Assembly (NCBI GenBank): GCA_016169945.1
Contig: JADLSH010000217.1
Location: 682,001-746,000, forward strand
Direction: 5' to 3'
Length of the DNA: 64,000 nucleotides
From: Trachythela sp. YZ-2020
Taxonomy: Eukaryota; Cnidaria; Anthozoa; Malacalcyonacea; Clavulariidae
In this document: one piece after another, positions 20,875 through 32,313 of the stretch
Numbering within the stretch: position 1 is the stretch's first letter
How the letters are laid out: each line of letters opens with the position of its first letter
Translations under genes and position numbers: made by a program
The notes under the pieces: generated by a model
Told to the model about the DNA's origin: nothing
The model's database searches: none
Seen by the model: the letters and a program-made list of their open reading frames with translations, nothing else

Positions 20875-23307
20875 CTTTTGAAACCCACTGTGTATCACTT
20901 AACGAGGGGATAACCCAGAATGTAAATAATACTACTGACTTATCACGTGACCAACCTATTATTGTTAGAATTACCAATCGAGAACTAAGACGTCCCTCCA
21001 AGAACAATAGAAATAGAAATAAAAGAAATTTAAAAGTTATCAAACTTTCAAACGACCAAAGTTCATCTCGATCGTGTCTCCCTAAACTGATGGTAACAAA
21101 TGTCCGTTCCCTTTTAAACAAGCATGATGAAGCCTATTCGGTGATTGTAGCCAACGATGTGGATCTTTTCGCCGTCACCGAGACTTGGTTGCATTCTCAA
21201 ATACCTGACGAAGTAATTAGCTTACCGTCATTCCAATTAATTCGAAAAGACCGTACAAATGACCGCCGTGGCGGAGGAGTCTGCTGTTTTGTAAAGGATT
21301 ATATTAAATGCATCCATTTAGCGGAGTTGGAGAATGATGAATTTGAAGTACTGTGGGTTTTACTCAGACCTCATCGCCTGCCTCGTGGAGTTAATTCCAT
21401 CGTTGTTGGTGTTGTTTATCATCCCCTGGGCAAGACAATAAGGCTCTTATGAGTTACATCGAATCAACTTTAGATAGTTTCCTTGACTCTTTTCCTAATG
21501 CGTTCATTATTCTAATTGGTGACTTTAATCATTTTAATTATCGAGATTTGCGTTCCTCCTTTAACCTAAGACAACTGGTTAAAGTACGGCCACAATCGCC
21601 AGAGTTTCGATCATTGAGAAATAAGATAAATCGGTTAGTGAAAAGGACAAAACAACGCTATCTTAAGAACAAAATCAAGCAGTGTGGAACAGCTAATACT
21701 CGACAAAGTGAAACGCCTTGCTGGATTGAACAATACTAGCCAAGTGACTAGCATTCTTTATAATGATTGTTTGTTCGAAGGTGTTGACCTTGCCAACCAT
21801 ATTAACGATTGCTTCATTCAGGCGACTACTAATATGCGGGATCTATCTGTGCAACCTACTATCACTGAAGTACCGGATAAATACAGAGTTACTGTAGACG
21901 ATGTTAAGTTAGAATTATCTCGTATTTTTCCACGTAAAGCTACAGGTCCAGACAATTTTCCGAATTGGATTTTGAAGAACTTTTTAGATATTCTAAGTCT
22001 TCCGCTCTGTTCTATTTTCAATGCATCGATTGAAGAAGCTTATTTACCAACAAGATGGAAATCAGCTGACGTCATACCCTCCCGCAAAACAACTCCAGTT
22101 AAGGATGCCGCCACCGATCTGAGACCAATTTCATTAACGCCGGTATTGAGCAAGATTGGAGAGTCTTTTATTTATAGGTGGTTGTTAGATTCAATTGAAG
22201 ATAGAATAGACCCGAATCAATTTGGTGTTATAAAGAACTCGTGTACCACCGACGGCTTGATGCTTATGATTCACCGTTGGTTTCAAGCTCTGGATGGAAC
22301 TGGATCATTAGTATGAGTGTGCTCATTAGATTTTTCAAAGGCATTCGACAAAATTGACCATAATGTACTTATAAATATGCTAAGAGATATGAAGATTCAC
22401 CCTGTATTGGTCAATTGGATTATTGCATTTTTATCTGGTCGCCATCAACATGTGAAATTGGGGGGATGTACATCAAGTTGGATCAGTGTGAAGGCTGGAG
22501 TACCTCAGGGGACTAAGCTTGGGCCATTATTGTTCCTGATTATGATTAACGATTTCAAATCAACCAATGATATCATAAAATTTGTTGATGATTCTTCAAT
22601 TTTTGAAGTCGTTTTACAGAATACAGGGTCTAAACTGTACCAAACTTTATCTAAAACCAGCGAGTGAGTCGAGCATAACTACATGGAATTAAATGGCAAA
22701 AAAAACAAAGGAATTAAGGATTACATTCTCAGACTATGAGTTCGATTTTGGCAATCAGTTAACGATTAACAACGAGCCTGTTACAGTTGTCAATAAGGCA
22801 AAACTTTTGGGTATTACCATCTCAGATGAATTAACATGGAATGATCACATTCACGATATCTGTTCTAAAGCTAGTAAACGCTTATATTTCCTAAGAATCC
22901 TACAACGAGCGGGTTTTGATGATGTGGATTTAGTAAAAGTTTTTTGCTGTTACATTCGGCCAGTTTTGGAATATGCTTGCCCTAGATGGCATTCTTGTAT
23001 CCCTGAACATTTATGTGAACAGGTTGAATCAGTTCAAAAACGAGCCCTCCTTATTATATGCAAGAATTTGTCATATTCAGAAAACAGGAAGACTACTGCA
23101 TTGATGACACTAAAGGATCGAAGAGAAACATTATGTCGTAAATATTTTAATCGGATAAACATACCAAGTAATCGCCTTTTTAATCTTTTACCATCTAGTA
23201 GTGAACATCAATATAATTTACGTAATGACCGCCTTCCGTCTACTAAAGCCAAAACTGAGCGTTTTAGAAATAGTTTCATTCCATACGCAATTAGAACATA
23301 TTCGTAG
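20796..23307 (+). pseudogene. LINE ORF2 (endonuclease-RT), frameshifted and deleted
   Basis: ORF2 overlaps the end of ORF1 by 79 bp. The endonuclease N-terminal half has MVTNVRSLLNKHDE, AVTETWLHSQIPDEV, RGGGVCCFV and IILIGDFNHFNYRDL. The frame then jumps near 21588 from LRQLVKV straight to SPEFRSLRNKINRL, so the endonuclease C-terminus with its SDH motif is deleted. The RT has ATGPDNFPNWILKNF, LRPISLTPVLSKIGES, SLDFSKAFDKIDHN, AGVPQGTKLGPLLFLIMIND and FVDD in IIKFVDDSSIFE. A TGA at 22314-22316 splits the RT. Frame changes occur near 21445, 21690 and 22680. The C-terminal part ends at 23307. Confidence 0.85.
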
Positions 23308-23656
23308 TTTTAGATTAAACTTTTAATAAGTTTTATACTCTTCTTATCGCTTAATTTTAACAAAATTTTATATATATAATTATGTAGCTATGTAAGAACG
23401 TGTAATTCAATCCTTGATTGCTAAACGTTTAATTATTAATAAAAATCGAAAATAAAAGTCACCATAAATTATGTTCGATCGGCACGTAGCTACTATCCAA
23501 GAAAAGTGAATATCGATGTTCGCCAGTTTCTGAAAAACGTTCTTCGTATATCTTGCCCATAATATCTTCTGAACAAACAATGTAGTTCCTTATTACGTGG
23601 TCAAACGTAATACCATAAACCCTCCATAATTACGGGTGACATAATTCAAGAGTCCT

Positions 23657-24803
23657 TTTCAACTGCCCTTCTTGTGTGCATACATAAGCAAGATGTTTCC
23701 GTTGGAAATGAACCTTCCAGTTACGATCATTTCATTATCCCCTGAATCATCGCAAGCACCAATCACACCGAATAATGTCGCGTATGGAGGAGTATGGAAG
23801 AGGGGAGAACTTCCCATAGGTTGTCCATTGATGTCTCAAACATATACTGATCCATGCCCAAAATCGCCCCCTGAATATAGGACAATCCTCTTGTCTTTGG
23901 TCACAGTGATACACAGGGATGCTTCTTTAATATATTCCAAACTACGGTGATACTGTAAACCGATAACATAGGGAATGAACTGCTATTCCAGTCATCTTTA
24001 AAAGACAGGATGTAAACCCTATCGTTATCATCAATAGCTAGAGATCTTGGACCAAGAATTTTGTCATCCGAATTAATACGACCAAACGGCTGCCACACGC
24101 CTGTCACTCTGTCGAGCTTTCGAAAATGTTTTTCACCGTGAAAAACACCTATTATATCTCCTTTGCTGTTAATACCAAACCCTACACCCTTTTCGTTTTT
24201 ACCTATTGTATTATTGTTACTATAATTAACTTGCCATGGAGGTGTAATTCCCATTTCTTGCATCATTTCTAAACTCTTCTCCTCGTAATGAATTGGATGA
24301 ACAACTCTCGTACCGCATTCTATCTTCGGCCAATCATGGAGACCCATCCTTCGTTTTGTGAATCTGGTGATAAAGTCAGCCAACATCAAGTTGATCATTT
24401 TCACAATCTCAAGAACTTCAGCTCTTGATTCTTTCTTGAAAAACGATTTTAATCCTCCTTGAAGGTGCACTGAAAATACTTCTTGTGTCACTGGCATATC
24501 ATGCAGTTCTTGAAGGTAGTGCAAACCGTCACTGGCTGCGAACTCCGGTTTATCCTAATGTTCCAATACTCCGCTTGCGATGCGTACCTTACTTGCAACA
24601 ATCCTTTCCGCCGTGAAGGATTTTTTAGCCAACCCAAAGAGTTCGTTTGATTCGATCTTTAGTTTTCCAATGGCATTGGCAAGTGCAAGTGCGTCTTGCA
24701 TAATCACTGACCCAGCTATCCGTAATTCTGATGTAGAAGGTCTTTCATTGTCCAACGTATAGCTGGAAGCCATGGCAGACGTTGAATACCTTGTTGAAGA
24801 CAC
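23657..24803 (-). pseudogene. Beta-propeller (NHL/TRIM-like) protein, broken
   Basis: The reverse strand from ATG 24803 reads MSSTRYSTSAMASSYTLDNE through FTAERIVASKVRIASGVLEH. It meets a TAG at 24555-24557 and continues in the same frame as LHYLQELHDMPVTQEVFSVH. A middle part has ADFITRFTKRRMGLHDWPKI. From there a repeating pattern appears: GVGFGINSKGDIIGV, KLDRVTGVWQPFG, PRSLAIDDNDRVYILSF, and after a frameshift near 23945 SLCITVTKDKRIVLYSGGD and NEMIVTGRFISNGNILLM. Alternating strand-like segments with GD/DD turns suggest NHL-type propeller blades. No RING or B-box is visible. A TGA at about 23830 and the terminal TGA near 23657 follow. It could be a host gene relic or an error-laden real exon. 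Confidence 0.45.
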
Positions 24804-24813
24804 TAGCTAGTAA

Positions 24814-25945
24814 CATAGCGTCATCAACTGGATATCAGATTTCCTGACAAATAGATACCAACGTGTTAAATTAGCTGATACCTGTTATTCAGAATGGGGC
24901 CCAATTCCATCTGGTGTCCCCCAAGGAACTAAGTTAGGACCTTGGTTATTTATTTTACTGATAAACGATCTAAAAGTAACTCAAGTAGACTTCTGGAAGT
25001 ATATTGATGATTCAACAGTATCAGAAATTGTTCCGAAAGACTCTATTAGTAATGCCCAAAATATTACAGATGATGTGATTATGTGGTCTAATGAAAACAG
25101 AATGCAACTTAATCCAGATAAATGTAAGGAGCTACGGATCTCTTTTAACGCTGAGTCGAGGCCCTTTGATCCAATTGTAATTAATGGAAAAGAGTTAGAA
25201 GTTGTTACGAATATTAAACTCTTGGGTCTTACTATTAACAATAAACTATCATGGAAACCTCACATAGACGAAGTGGTCAAAAAGGTCAACAAGAGACTTT
25301 ATTTTCTTAAACAACTTAAACGTGCAAATGTTCCATGTAAAGACTTGGCCACCTTTTACACATCATGTGTTAGATCTGTCATGGACTATGCCATCCCGGT
25401 ATTTTATTATGCACTGCCTCAATACTTGCAAAATGATTTGAAACGGTTGGAGAAAAGAGCTATGGCCATTATCATGCCTGAAGAAAATTATTCTGATACA
25501 CTAAATTTACTTGGTATTCCATCTTTGAAAGACCACCACGAACATCTTTGTGATAAGTTATTTCAATCTGCTGTGTCTGACTCAAACAATAAAATTCATA
25601 ATTTATTACCAGATAGGAATGAACTTAGTTACAATTTAAGACATGAAAGAACGTTTAATATTCCTATGACTCATACAAATAGGGTGGAAAACTCTTTTAT
25701 ATATGCAATGTGTAAAAAGGTTAATAATAGTTAGCATCCTTTCTTGAATTTTAGAATAGTTAAGATTTAAAATATTTTTACTAATTTTTATCTAAGTAGT
25801 GTTGTCTTATAAGTAATTAGCATAATTATGATATCATGTATGTAAATAATTGGTTTTAGCTTAGTATTAATTGTAATAATTACGTAATTCAGCCTTCATG
25901 GCTGCAAGGTAAATTCATTAAATACACACAATACAATACAATACA
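24814..25945 (+). mobile_element. 5'-truncated CR1/L2-like LINE
   Basis: An uninterrupted frame from about 24814 to 25734 starts inside the RT: VINWISDFLTNRYQRVKL, then SGVPQGTKLGPWLFILLIND, the active-site box YIDD in FWKYIDDSTVSE, RMQLNPDKCKELRISF, LGLTINNKLSWKPHID, and the C-terminal KIHNLLPDRNELSYNLRHE and TNRVENSFIYAM. The Tyr-Ile-Asp-Asp box retains both catalytic aspartates. The element ends in a (AATAC)n tail at about 25925-25945, typical of target-primed insertion. The 5' truncation point (about 24814) abuts the start of the beta-propeller pseudogene. No internal stop suggests a recent insertion. Confidence 0.85.
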
Positions 25946-26958
25946 AGTTTAAACTTGATGTCGTCTAATTCACGTACAATCAAACCTCTAAATTTCTGGT
26001 CGGTGACTGACTCCATCTTGGAGTTTCTCAGCGCCGTACGTACGACATTTGTCTGATAAAAAACCGAAGGCAAGCTTCAATAATCCTGTGATTATATCAG
26101 ACATTCTATCACAGCCAACACAAATTCAAATATGCGGAAATATTTGATGCCAAGGACTATATTAAGTAAGTCACAAGACAATCGAATGACTTCCTGTAGT
26201 ATCGAGTTACAATATTTTTGTTTTATTCAAGCAAATAGGTCGCTGAACTTGTATGACCTCCTTTGTGAGACCTGTAGTTTTCTTCTTTTCATATTTTATT
26301 ACTCTGACAACCCGCAGGGAACGTTGTCGTAAAATAACCGCTTTTCTGGTTTCACTGGTTTTGCAAATGATTGAGATTTATTATGAATATATACATTCCC
26401 GAGTTTGCGCAAGTGCACTCGAAGTGACAATTAAATAACTGGAACTCGCTGCAGATATAATATTCAATTTCTACCGCCAGCCCCGATCTCACACCAATCT
26501 CACTTCAGCACTTCAGCAAATTCGATTATTGCTCTGAAATAGAGCTTCCGTCTTCTACAATTGATTACCTGTGTAACTGTGTTTTTGTAGTTTGTTTTGG
26601 ACATTTTGGGATCAGTACGTTATCTAATCAGCAGCTCAACTAATAAGTAAATCCAACATGGTGCAAATAAATTAGCGGCCTATGTCCACATTTAATTCAA
26701 AAAAATACTTCGTATTATTGCTGCCGGGCGGCACACTAATCTTGACGTGTTAAGGTTTCTCCCGAGTTCACTCGATCCAGTCATTTGCGCGGATTTATGT
26801 ATTGTCGACAAGTCGACTTCGCGTCGGTTGGTTGGATGTCCATTTTCCGGGGGGAAAGATCGATACTAATTTTTTCAACTCCTGAAAGAAGGAAGACGCT
26901 GACAAGTTAGTCGAAAATACACTTTACTGTTGTTTCTTTGTCGTTATTTTATAAAATA
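25946..26958. other. Non-coding stretch
   Basis: No convincing gene, splice site or repeat recognised. Confidence 0.45.
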
Positions 26959-27038
26959 ATTACCAAATGGTTTTCCGTGATCCTAACATCCCAAGTGTTA
27001 CGATCACGCAATTCTGCACGGAAAACCATTCGGTAATC
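26959..27038. repeat. Hairpin, about 21-bp arms
   Basis: ATTACCAAATGGTTTTCCGTG and its near-perfect inverse CACGGAAAACCATTCGGTAAT, with an inner GATC(C/A)... pair; loop about 38 bp. The next 370 bp hold nothing recognised. Confidence 0.75.
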
Positions 27039-27411
27039 CTTTATTAATTGCTTTCATGACTTTATAAATACTGATCAGCTATTTAAATAGATTATTCAAA
27101 CAGCCCAAGTTTACAAATTAAATCTATAAACATGCCATTGAATCTGCATTCGTTATTCATATAAATACTGACAGTAATTCGTTCCTTGTGTTTTCTTTTG
27201 ATTTGAACAATCAAAGACCTATATGAAAACCAGTTGATGGCCTGCAGTTGTAAACGAATTCATGATATGAAAATGATTATGTCAGTCTCACAGCTACCAG
27301 TACGGCAGTACACAGTCACATATAGTATATTTGTATTTTCTTCACAAATTATGAGCTACACAGGTCTTATTAAAACCAGTGATCTATACTATATTACTGG
27401 AGGGAGTGTAC

Positions 27412-27520
27412 GGCAGTGAAAAGTGAAGCCGAAAACATGGCGGATTTGACGCCATCTCCATGACAACTAGTCGGTAGTTGCCACATGGTAGTTGCCACTG
27501 ACCAACCGCGATCCTAAGTC
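27412..27520. repeat. Dispersed repeat (inverted copy at 41281-41370)
   Basis: GGCAGTGAAAAGTGAAGCC, AAACATGGCGGATTT, GACGCCAT and CCATGACAACTAGTC match the reverse complement of 41285-41368. GGTAGTTGCCAC(AT/T) is repeated in tandem at about 27472-27500. The block GAAAAGTGAAGC also opens the long-inverted-repeat element at 9440. Confidence 0.6.
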
Positions 27521-28278
27521 TTCACCATCCTTGTTCCGCTTGTGGATGCAACAATTCACTATAAACGAAGAATATTTTCTCACCGGTAGGAAATATTTAT
27601 AGCTTGTAAATGTGTGAATTATATACTATGTCAAAACGTATGTCATTAACAGTAAATATCCAGAGGAGGAATGGTGAGTATACCACAATGCATTGCATCT
27701 CATTAATATTCACATTTGCGATTTTCAACAAAGTTAGGTGAAAAATTGTTGAAATATATTGCGATTTTTATCCTTAAAGATGTGATTTTTTGGAAGGTAT
27801 GTTTTAATAATTGTTTTGTTTAGGTATCTAATTTAGTTATTTTTGACTTGTTTGGTATAGATATTTCTTTTTAGTTATGTTAATTACGCATTGTATTTAT
27901 GCTTTTTCCGGGTCAGAGGGCACGCCACAAAAGTGACCTTCAAACAATGCTGGAGCTAATTAGCTTTTTTAAACAGAAACGGGGAAAAAATCACGTCATC
28001 ATATTCAGCAAGTTTTGTTCATTATATTGGTACTTTAAAACCTTAAATAGCTCCAATAAATCGAGGAGTAATCGCGGTTTGAAAATGGGGTATTTTTGCT
28101 CTATTCTAACGCAGATGGCGGGAATAGACCGCGTTGTGATCATTATGGCGCGAGGGAATCTTGTGTATGATGCACTATTTTATATTGTATTTAGAAGCAT
28201 ACAAATATATGTTGCTATATATTTTGATACCAGCAATATATATTTAACTGTACTGACTATTTTTCTATTTTATTATAG

Positions 28279-28483
28279 AATTCGGGAAAAAATGGAATCT
28301 GACGACAGCGATGTTTATAATATTATTGACATTGTTGATGAGGAAAATGATATTGCCAAGAGGACATATATTTCTAAAGGAGATACGCCGGGAAAACCTG
28401 TGAACAAGTCACGAAGAGTTGCACGTACGGAGAATTCATCATCCAGTCGAGCTTTGTGTCAGAGTCCTGGAATGTCACCAAAG
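28279..28483 (+). CDS. Element gene A, exon a
   Basis: Opens after a TTTTATTATAG acceptor (ends 28278); first ATG at 28292. 64 codons: MESDDSDVYNIIDIVDEEND, an acidic start, then a Lys/Arg- and Ser-rich part (KPVNKSRRVARTENSSSSRA). Ends at an AAG|GTAAAA donor in phase 0. A possible upstream exon in 27899-28278 was not identified. Confidence 0.5.
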
Positions 28484-28569
28484 GTAAAAATTATACAAAG
28501 GTCTCATTTATAGCACTTGCTGTATATATACAGATAAATATAAATACAGTGTATCAACTGTTGTTATAG

Positions 28570-28819
28570 AAAGATATCCAGAAGGAGGAAACTTACTCCT
28601 ACAAAGAAGTCCCCAGTAAAATTTCATCAATGGACCTTTGTGGAAGACAAGGCATTTGTTGAGTTCATAGTGATTATTTGCCAAAACAGATCCAAAATAT
28701 GGAAAAATGTCTGTTTGAGACTAATGGAGAGTGGCCAGCATTTGGTAAAAAGAACAGTTTCTGGGACAATGGTGCCAAACATATTAAATGTGGTACTTCT
28801 TCCAACATTCTCTTATCAA
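28570..28819 (+). CDS. Element gene A, exon b: SANT/Myb-like domain
   Basis: Starts after TTGTTATAG and ends at TCAA|GTAAGT. It reads KKSPVKFHQWTFVEDKAFVE, then after a one-step frameshift near 28665 reads HSDYLPKQIQNMEKCLFET and EWPAFGKKNSFWDNGAKHIK. The W...ED.A...F....WP.FG...FW pattern is that of SANT/Myb-like (trihelix or MADF-style) DNA-binding domains. The first part also does not match the phase of exon a, so at least one more base change has occurred. The exit phase (1) matches exon c. Confidence 0.5.
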
Positions 28820-28984
28820 GTAAGTTAATGCTACTGTTAGATGTCTAATTCATTAATATATATATACAGGGATTTCAGAATTAGTTCAATATAGACTGTT
28901 CTGATAATAAATTAGCAGGCGGTAATGTGGATTTTAAGTTGTCTGTTATTGAAATTGTTCTAAAATTTGACCGACAGGTCACAG

Positions 28985-29040
28985 TTGCCAGCGGTAAAGC
29001 TCATAGTAACCCAGCGGTAAAGCTCAAAGTAACCCAGCGG
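28985..29040. repeat. Short tandem duplication
   Basis: CAGCGGTAAAGCTCATAGTA / CAGCGGTAAAGCTCAAAGTA, two copies within the intron before exon c. Confidence 0.8.
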
Positions 29041-29157
29041 CTGCCGGCTTATTTTGAAAGCCCTTAGTATAAAAAGAGTAAGATCAAGATGTTTTTAAAT
29101 ATTATTCAATCATAGATGTGATGTTACTTCATTCTTGTGTTCATGCCTTTTATATAG

Positions 29158-29498
29158 ATTGCCGTATGCGATCACGAGTAACTGTTGTGTACAGGAAAAA
29201 GTTTGCAACATTGGAAGATGCTGAAATCCATTATGGTTTGACATTATCTGACAGTTTAGCAGAACTAGTGATTGATAAGAGGCCACCACCACCCTCAGCA
29301 CCCCCATCACTACCACCCTTGGCACCATTACCACCCTCAGCACCACCACCACCATCGGCACCACCACCACCCTCGGCACCACCACCACCCTCAGCACCAC
29401 CACCACCCTCGGCACCACCCTCGGCACCCCTACCAACACCACCCTCTGCACCACCACCAACAACAAGTGATGCCCAACCATTACTTATGATTGTTTAA
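29158..29498 (+). CDS. Element gene A, exon c: Pro-rich tail
   Basis: Acceptor TTTATATAG ends at 29157. Joining phase 1 gives SSNCRMRSRVTVVYRKKFAT, then LEDAEIHYGLTLSDSLAEL, which completes the DNA-binding-like region. The rest is a PPPPSAPP repeat from a (CCA)n-type expansion at 29282-29460, ending at TAA 29496-29498. The Pro-rich tail is a recent microsatellite expansion, so its functional weight is doubtful. Confidence 0.5.
29282..29465. repeat. (CCA/CCACCCTCGGCA)n low-complexity
   Basis: A repetitive CAC/CCA tract codes the Pro-rich tail on the plus strand and opens long artefactual frames on other strands. Confidence 0.9.
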
Positions 29499-30111
29499 AG
29501 GCCTAATTAACGAGCCGTTGTGGCAAGTACATAGATACAGCTTTTGTGATTGGTTGTTGTACTTGTGACGTCATAAAAACACATACGCATGTATTCACTT
29601 ACAAGCTCTAGATGTATTCGTTTTATATAACAAATTATATTTGTTTGATATAATAAAAAGGGGAAAAAACGAATTAGACAGGTAAATAGTTCACTTTCAT
29701 TTGCAAAATTGAGAACTTGAATTTTACAAATATCATGGCATGCCCACATAATTTTCACAAATAAGTAAATACTATTGGCCAGCTTAAATCATATGACCAA
29801 TTTTTATCAGCTTTTATAATCGTGACAAAGTTCTGTGCGTCTGGGCTCTGATACTGTATATCACATCTCAACCAATGAAACAGTAGATATACATCATAGA
29901 CGGATTTTCTGGCCATGAGTGTGTACCCACAGAAATCCCCCCCCCCCCAAGAAATTTACAGGAGTGATGTAATATGATTGAAATAAAGTTTAATTATGTT
30001 ACACCTTTTTGCACACCCCCAGAGCAAAATTGGAAAATCCATCTATGAGCAAAATATAGACAGGAATTGTTTTCAAATCAGTTATGACTTATGGAGGTCG
30101 TCACTTCTCAC

Positions 30112-30489
30112 CAGGGCCTTTTTTAAGAAATCATAAGTGGGGGGCCATAATCGAAAGGGGACGTAACAAGTAGGTGGTGTATTACAGGTGTGGGTAGGCG
30201 AAGTGGGGTCTGGGGGTCCTCCCCCAGAAAATTTTTGTATTCTTGAGTCTCTGTGGCTTGATTTCCTGCATTTTCAGAGACAATTTTTTATATATCCCAT
30301 CTAAACGGAGCCAGGTTTTGTTGTGAGAATACAATAACTTTCCTCTAAACTCAGTTTTTTCCCCTTTTTGGCTTATACTTTGGACAAAAGGGACCTTCAC
30401 TGGGGGGGCAAAAATAGCTTACTGGGGGGGGCAACATGGGGGCTGGGGGGGCTTTTGCCCCCCCAGTACATTAGTTAAAAAAGGCCCTG
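30112..30489. mobile_element. hAT MITE with perfect 8-bp duplication
   Basis: Terminal inverted repeat CAGGGCCTTTTTTAA at both ends (30112 and, inverted, 30489). Flanked by identical CTTCTCAC at 30104-30111 and 30490-30497. The interior is G/C-run rich (GGGGGTCC, CCCCCCAG). The CAG start and 8-bp duplication identify hAT. It is inserted between the two genes of the larger element, so it is younger. Confidence 0.9.
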
Positions 30490-30861
30490 CTTCTCACATC
30501 CCCAATAAAACCCCCAGAGGCTCTGGCACCCAGGTTGTTACTAATTAGGTAGACAATATAATAAATACACACAGTGAATTGTTTATGAAAACAATTTATT
30601 TCTTTCATAAAATTCAAGTTACAAAATGAAATCATATCATAATTACAGTAGACCTGAAATAAGAAATGCATAAAATGTTTAAGAAATGTTGCACCATTTT
30701 CATTCAACCAAAACACATGGGAAAAATTAGGTTGATTAAGAAAACAAAAAGATAAAAACACAATAATTTACAATATTCTAGTAATCTATATCACTGTTAT
30801 AATTGTTTCTTGGATCATCTCTGTCCCATGGTCCACTTTTCACAATCAGCAATGCTGCACA

Positions 30862-31653
30862 TTAGAGTAATGTATTTTCCCTGGGAGCATATCTTCTCTT
30901 TAAACTTTCGATAGAAACTGATCGTACTTCGTTTCTCTGCATAGCTCGCTTAAGTTTAGGTATTTTGTTCACCGTACAATAACCAATAACATGCCACTTG
31001 TTGTTGTGAAAAATTGAATTGTAAATCAAGCTTTGCCGATCTCCTTCATGCCAAGACCCAACAACAACAAATTTTTCAGCATAGAAAATCTCCCTGTTAT
31101 CATCACCACCATCAAGATCACCATCATTACCATCACCTGTACCAGCACCACCAAGATCACCAGCACCATCAAGATCACCAGCACCATCAAGATCACCAGC
31201 ACCATCAAGATCACCATCAAGATCACCAACACCATCAAGATCACCATCACCACCAAGATCACCATCCTCTTCATCAAGACCATCATCGTCTTCCCTGGAA
31301 TCATAAATCTCCTCTGTTACAGAATCTTCCACATCCAAAGTTTGAGTTAATTCTCTGATTTCCTCCATCTCTCTTTCTCTCATCACATCATCATCATTCA
31401 ACATCCGATGAACTGGAATACCCACCAAGCACACAGGATTTATTGGTTGTAGGGTACAGTTACATCCACTTTCCCCTTGTAAGTTTACTGGTGACAACAC
31501 GTTGTCTAACTCTTCGTTAACAGTATCCGGATCTCAAGGTTGAACTGCTTGAGAAGGTGGTGTTGGCAGAATATCAAAATCCCATAAAATAACATTATAA
31601 AAGACAAGATTTTGTCCTTTTTCATCTCGCCGAGGATCATCGAGGTCCGAGAA
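30862..31653 (-). CDS. Element gene B, last exon: acidic Gly-Asp repeat protein
   Basis: The reverse strand opens after a TCTTGTAG acceptor (exon start 31653). It reads FSDLDDPRRDEKGQNLVFYN and LWDFDILPTPPSQAVQP, meets a TGA at 31533-31535, and continues in the same frame as DPDTVNEELDNVLSPVNLQG. A DG(A/D)GDLDG repeat lies at about 31100-31270. The end is well-formed: REIFYAEKFVVVGSWHEGDR, KWHVIGYCTVNKIPKLKRAM, then a stop near 30862. The single in-frame TGA could be decay or an error. I do not recognise the protein. The acidic repeat is microsatellite-driven. Confidence 0.5.
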
Positions 31654-31864
31654 CTACAAGATATGATAACAATGTTGGTAGTGTAGTAAAGACTAAATTG
31701 TAGTAAATAGCAACAAAATAAAGCTTCTCTATAAACTTTAGTAACTGGATTCCCAGCCATAAAAGTGCATATAAATTTGAAAATAGATGGCACAAATATA
31801 TTATTGCCAACGTTGGTTCAAGACGTTGGTTATCTGAGTATGAATCATATACAAGCCCAGAAAT
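31654..31864 (-). CDS. Element gene B, middle exon (right boundary clear, left uncertain)
   Basis: Starts after the acceptor at 31865-31866 and opens ISGLVYDSYSDNQRLEPT in phase with the first exon. The remaining frame turns hydrophobic and AT-rich (LYALLWLGIQLL), more like intron, so a donor probably lies between about 31855 and 31730. Not resolved. Confidence 0.3.
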
Positions 31865-32022
31865 CTGAAATTAAAAAGCAAAAACGGGCTTTGATGAAGG
31901 CGAAGCCTGAAAGTCAAAGTGAAAGTAACCTATAATTGCTTCGCTAAGTATTTGCTTTTATTTTAATACATGACATTATTTTGTAATTTGTAATACGTTT
32001 CACGATTAAAACAAATACCTAC

Positions 32023-32313
32023 CATAAAAATACAACTGGAATGTATCTCTATCTGTACGGGACTACTGCAATCAGCGAACATTTCGTCAACTTTTATGCC
32101 ATTAACAGTTGCATGCTGGACAAATAGCGATCTTCTGATGTCCAAACTATCCAAAAAACTGATGTGAATCTCACGACATTCAAACTGAACACACGATAAT
32201 CCATTGGGAACCAGCAGCATAGGCTCCGACGATACACAATGAACAAAAAGAAGCTCATGTCCTTCCAAAACTGAAGCTTTATGGCCGCGAATTGGGCTTA
32301 TAAAATCCGCCAT
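32023..32313 (-). CDS. Element gene B, first exon
   Basis: ATG at 32313 opens MADFISPIRGHKASVLEGHE, 97 codons, ending at an ATG|GTAGGT donor (phase 0). A 158-bp intron (32022-31865) ends in TTTTTAATTTCAG, and the sense continues as ISGLVYDSYSDNQRLEPT from 31864. The donor of that second exon is uncertain. Family unknown: a small beta-rich-looking protein with no catalytic motif that I recognise. The ATG is about 120 bp from the element's right end, so the terminal repeat may serve as its promoter. Confidence 0.45.

Larger units (their letters stand above)
19180..23460 (+). mobile_element. CR1/L2-like LINE with ORF1 and ORF2
   Basis: A near full-length non-LTR retrotransposon: ORF1 (19180-20874), overlapping ORF2 (20796-23307), and a 3' region to about 23460 that ends in an A/T-rich run. 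Premature stops, frameshifts and an internal deletion in the endonuclease make it inactive. The C-terminal signature (LFNLLPSSSEHQYNLR, TERFRNSFIPYA) is like that of the LINE at 24814-25945, so the two belong to the same broad clade. Confidence 0.85.

Noticed and set aside
29110..29490. Long frames on both strands over the CCA tract (His-rich plus, Val-rich minus)
   Set aside because: Low-complexity shadows of the microsatellite; only the spliced Pro-rich frame joins in phase with an upstream exon.
31014..31358. Plus-strand and alternative minus frames over the ATCACC repeat
   Set aside because: Repeat-driven; the minus frame that continues on both sides of the repeat is preferred.
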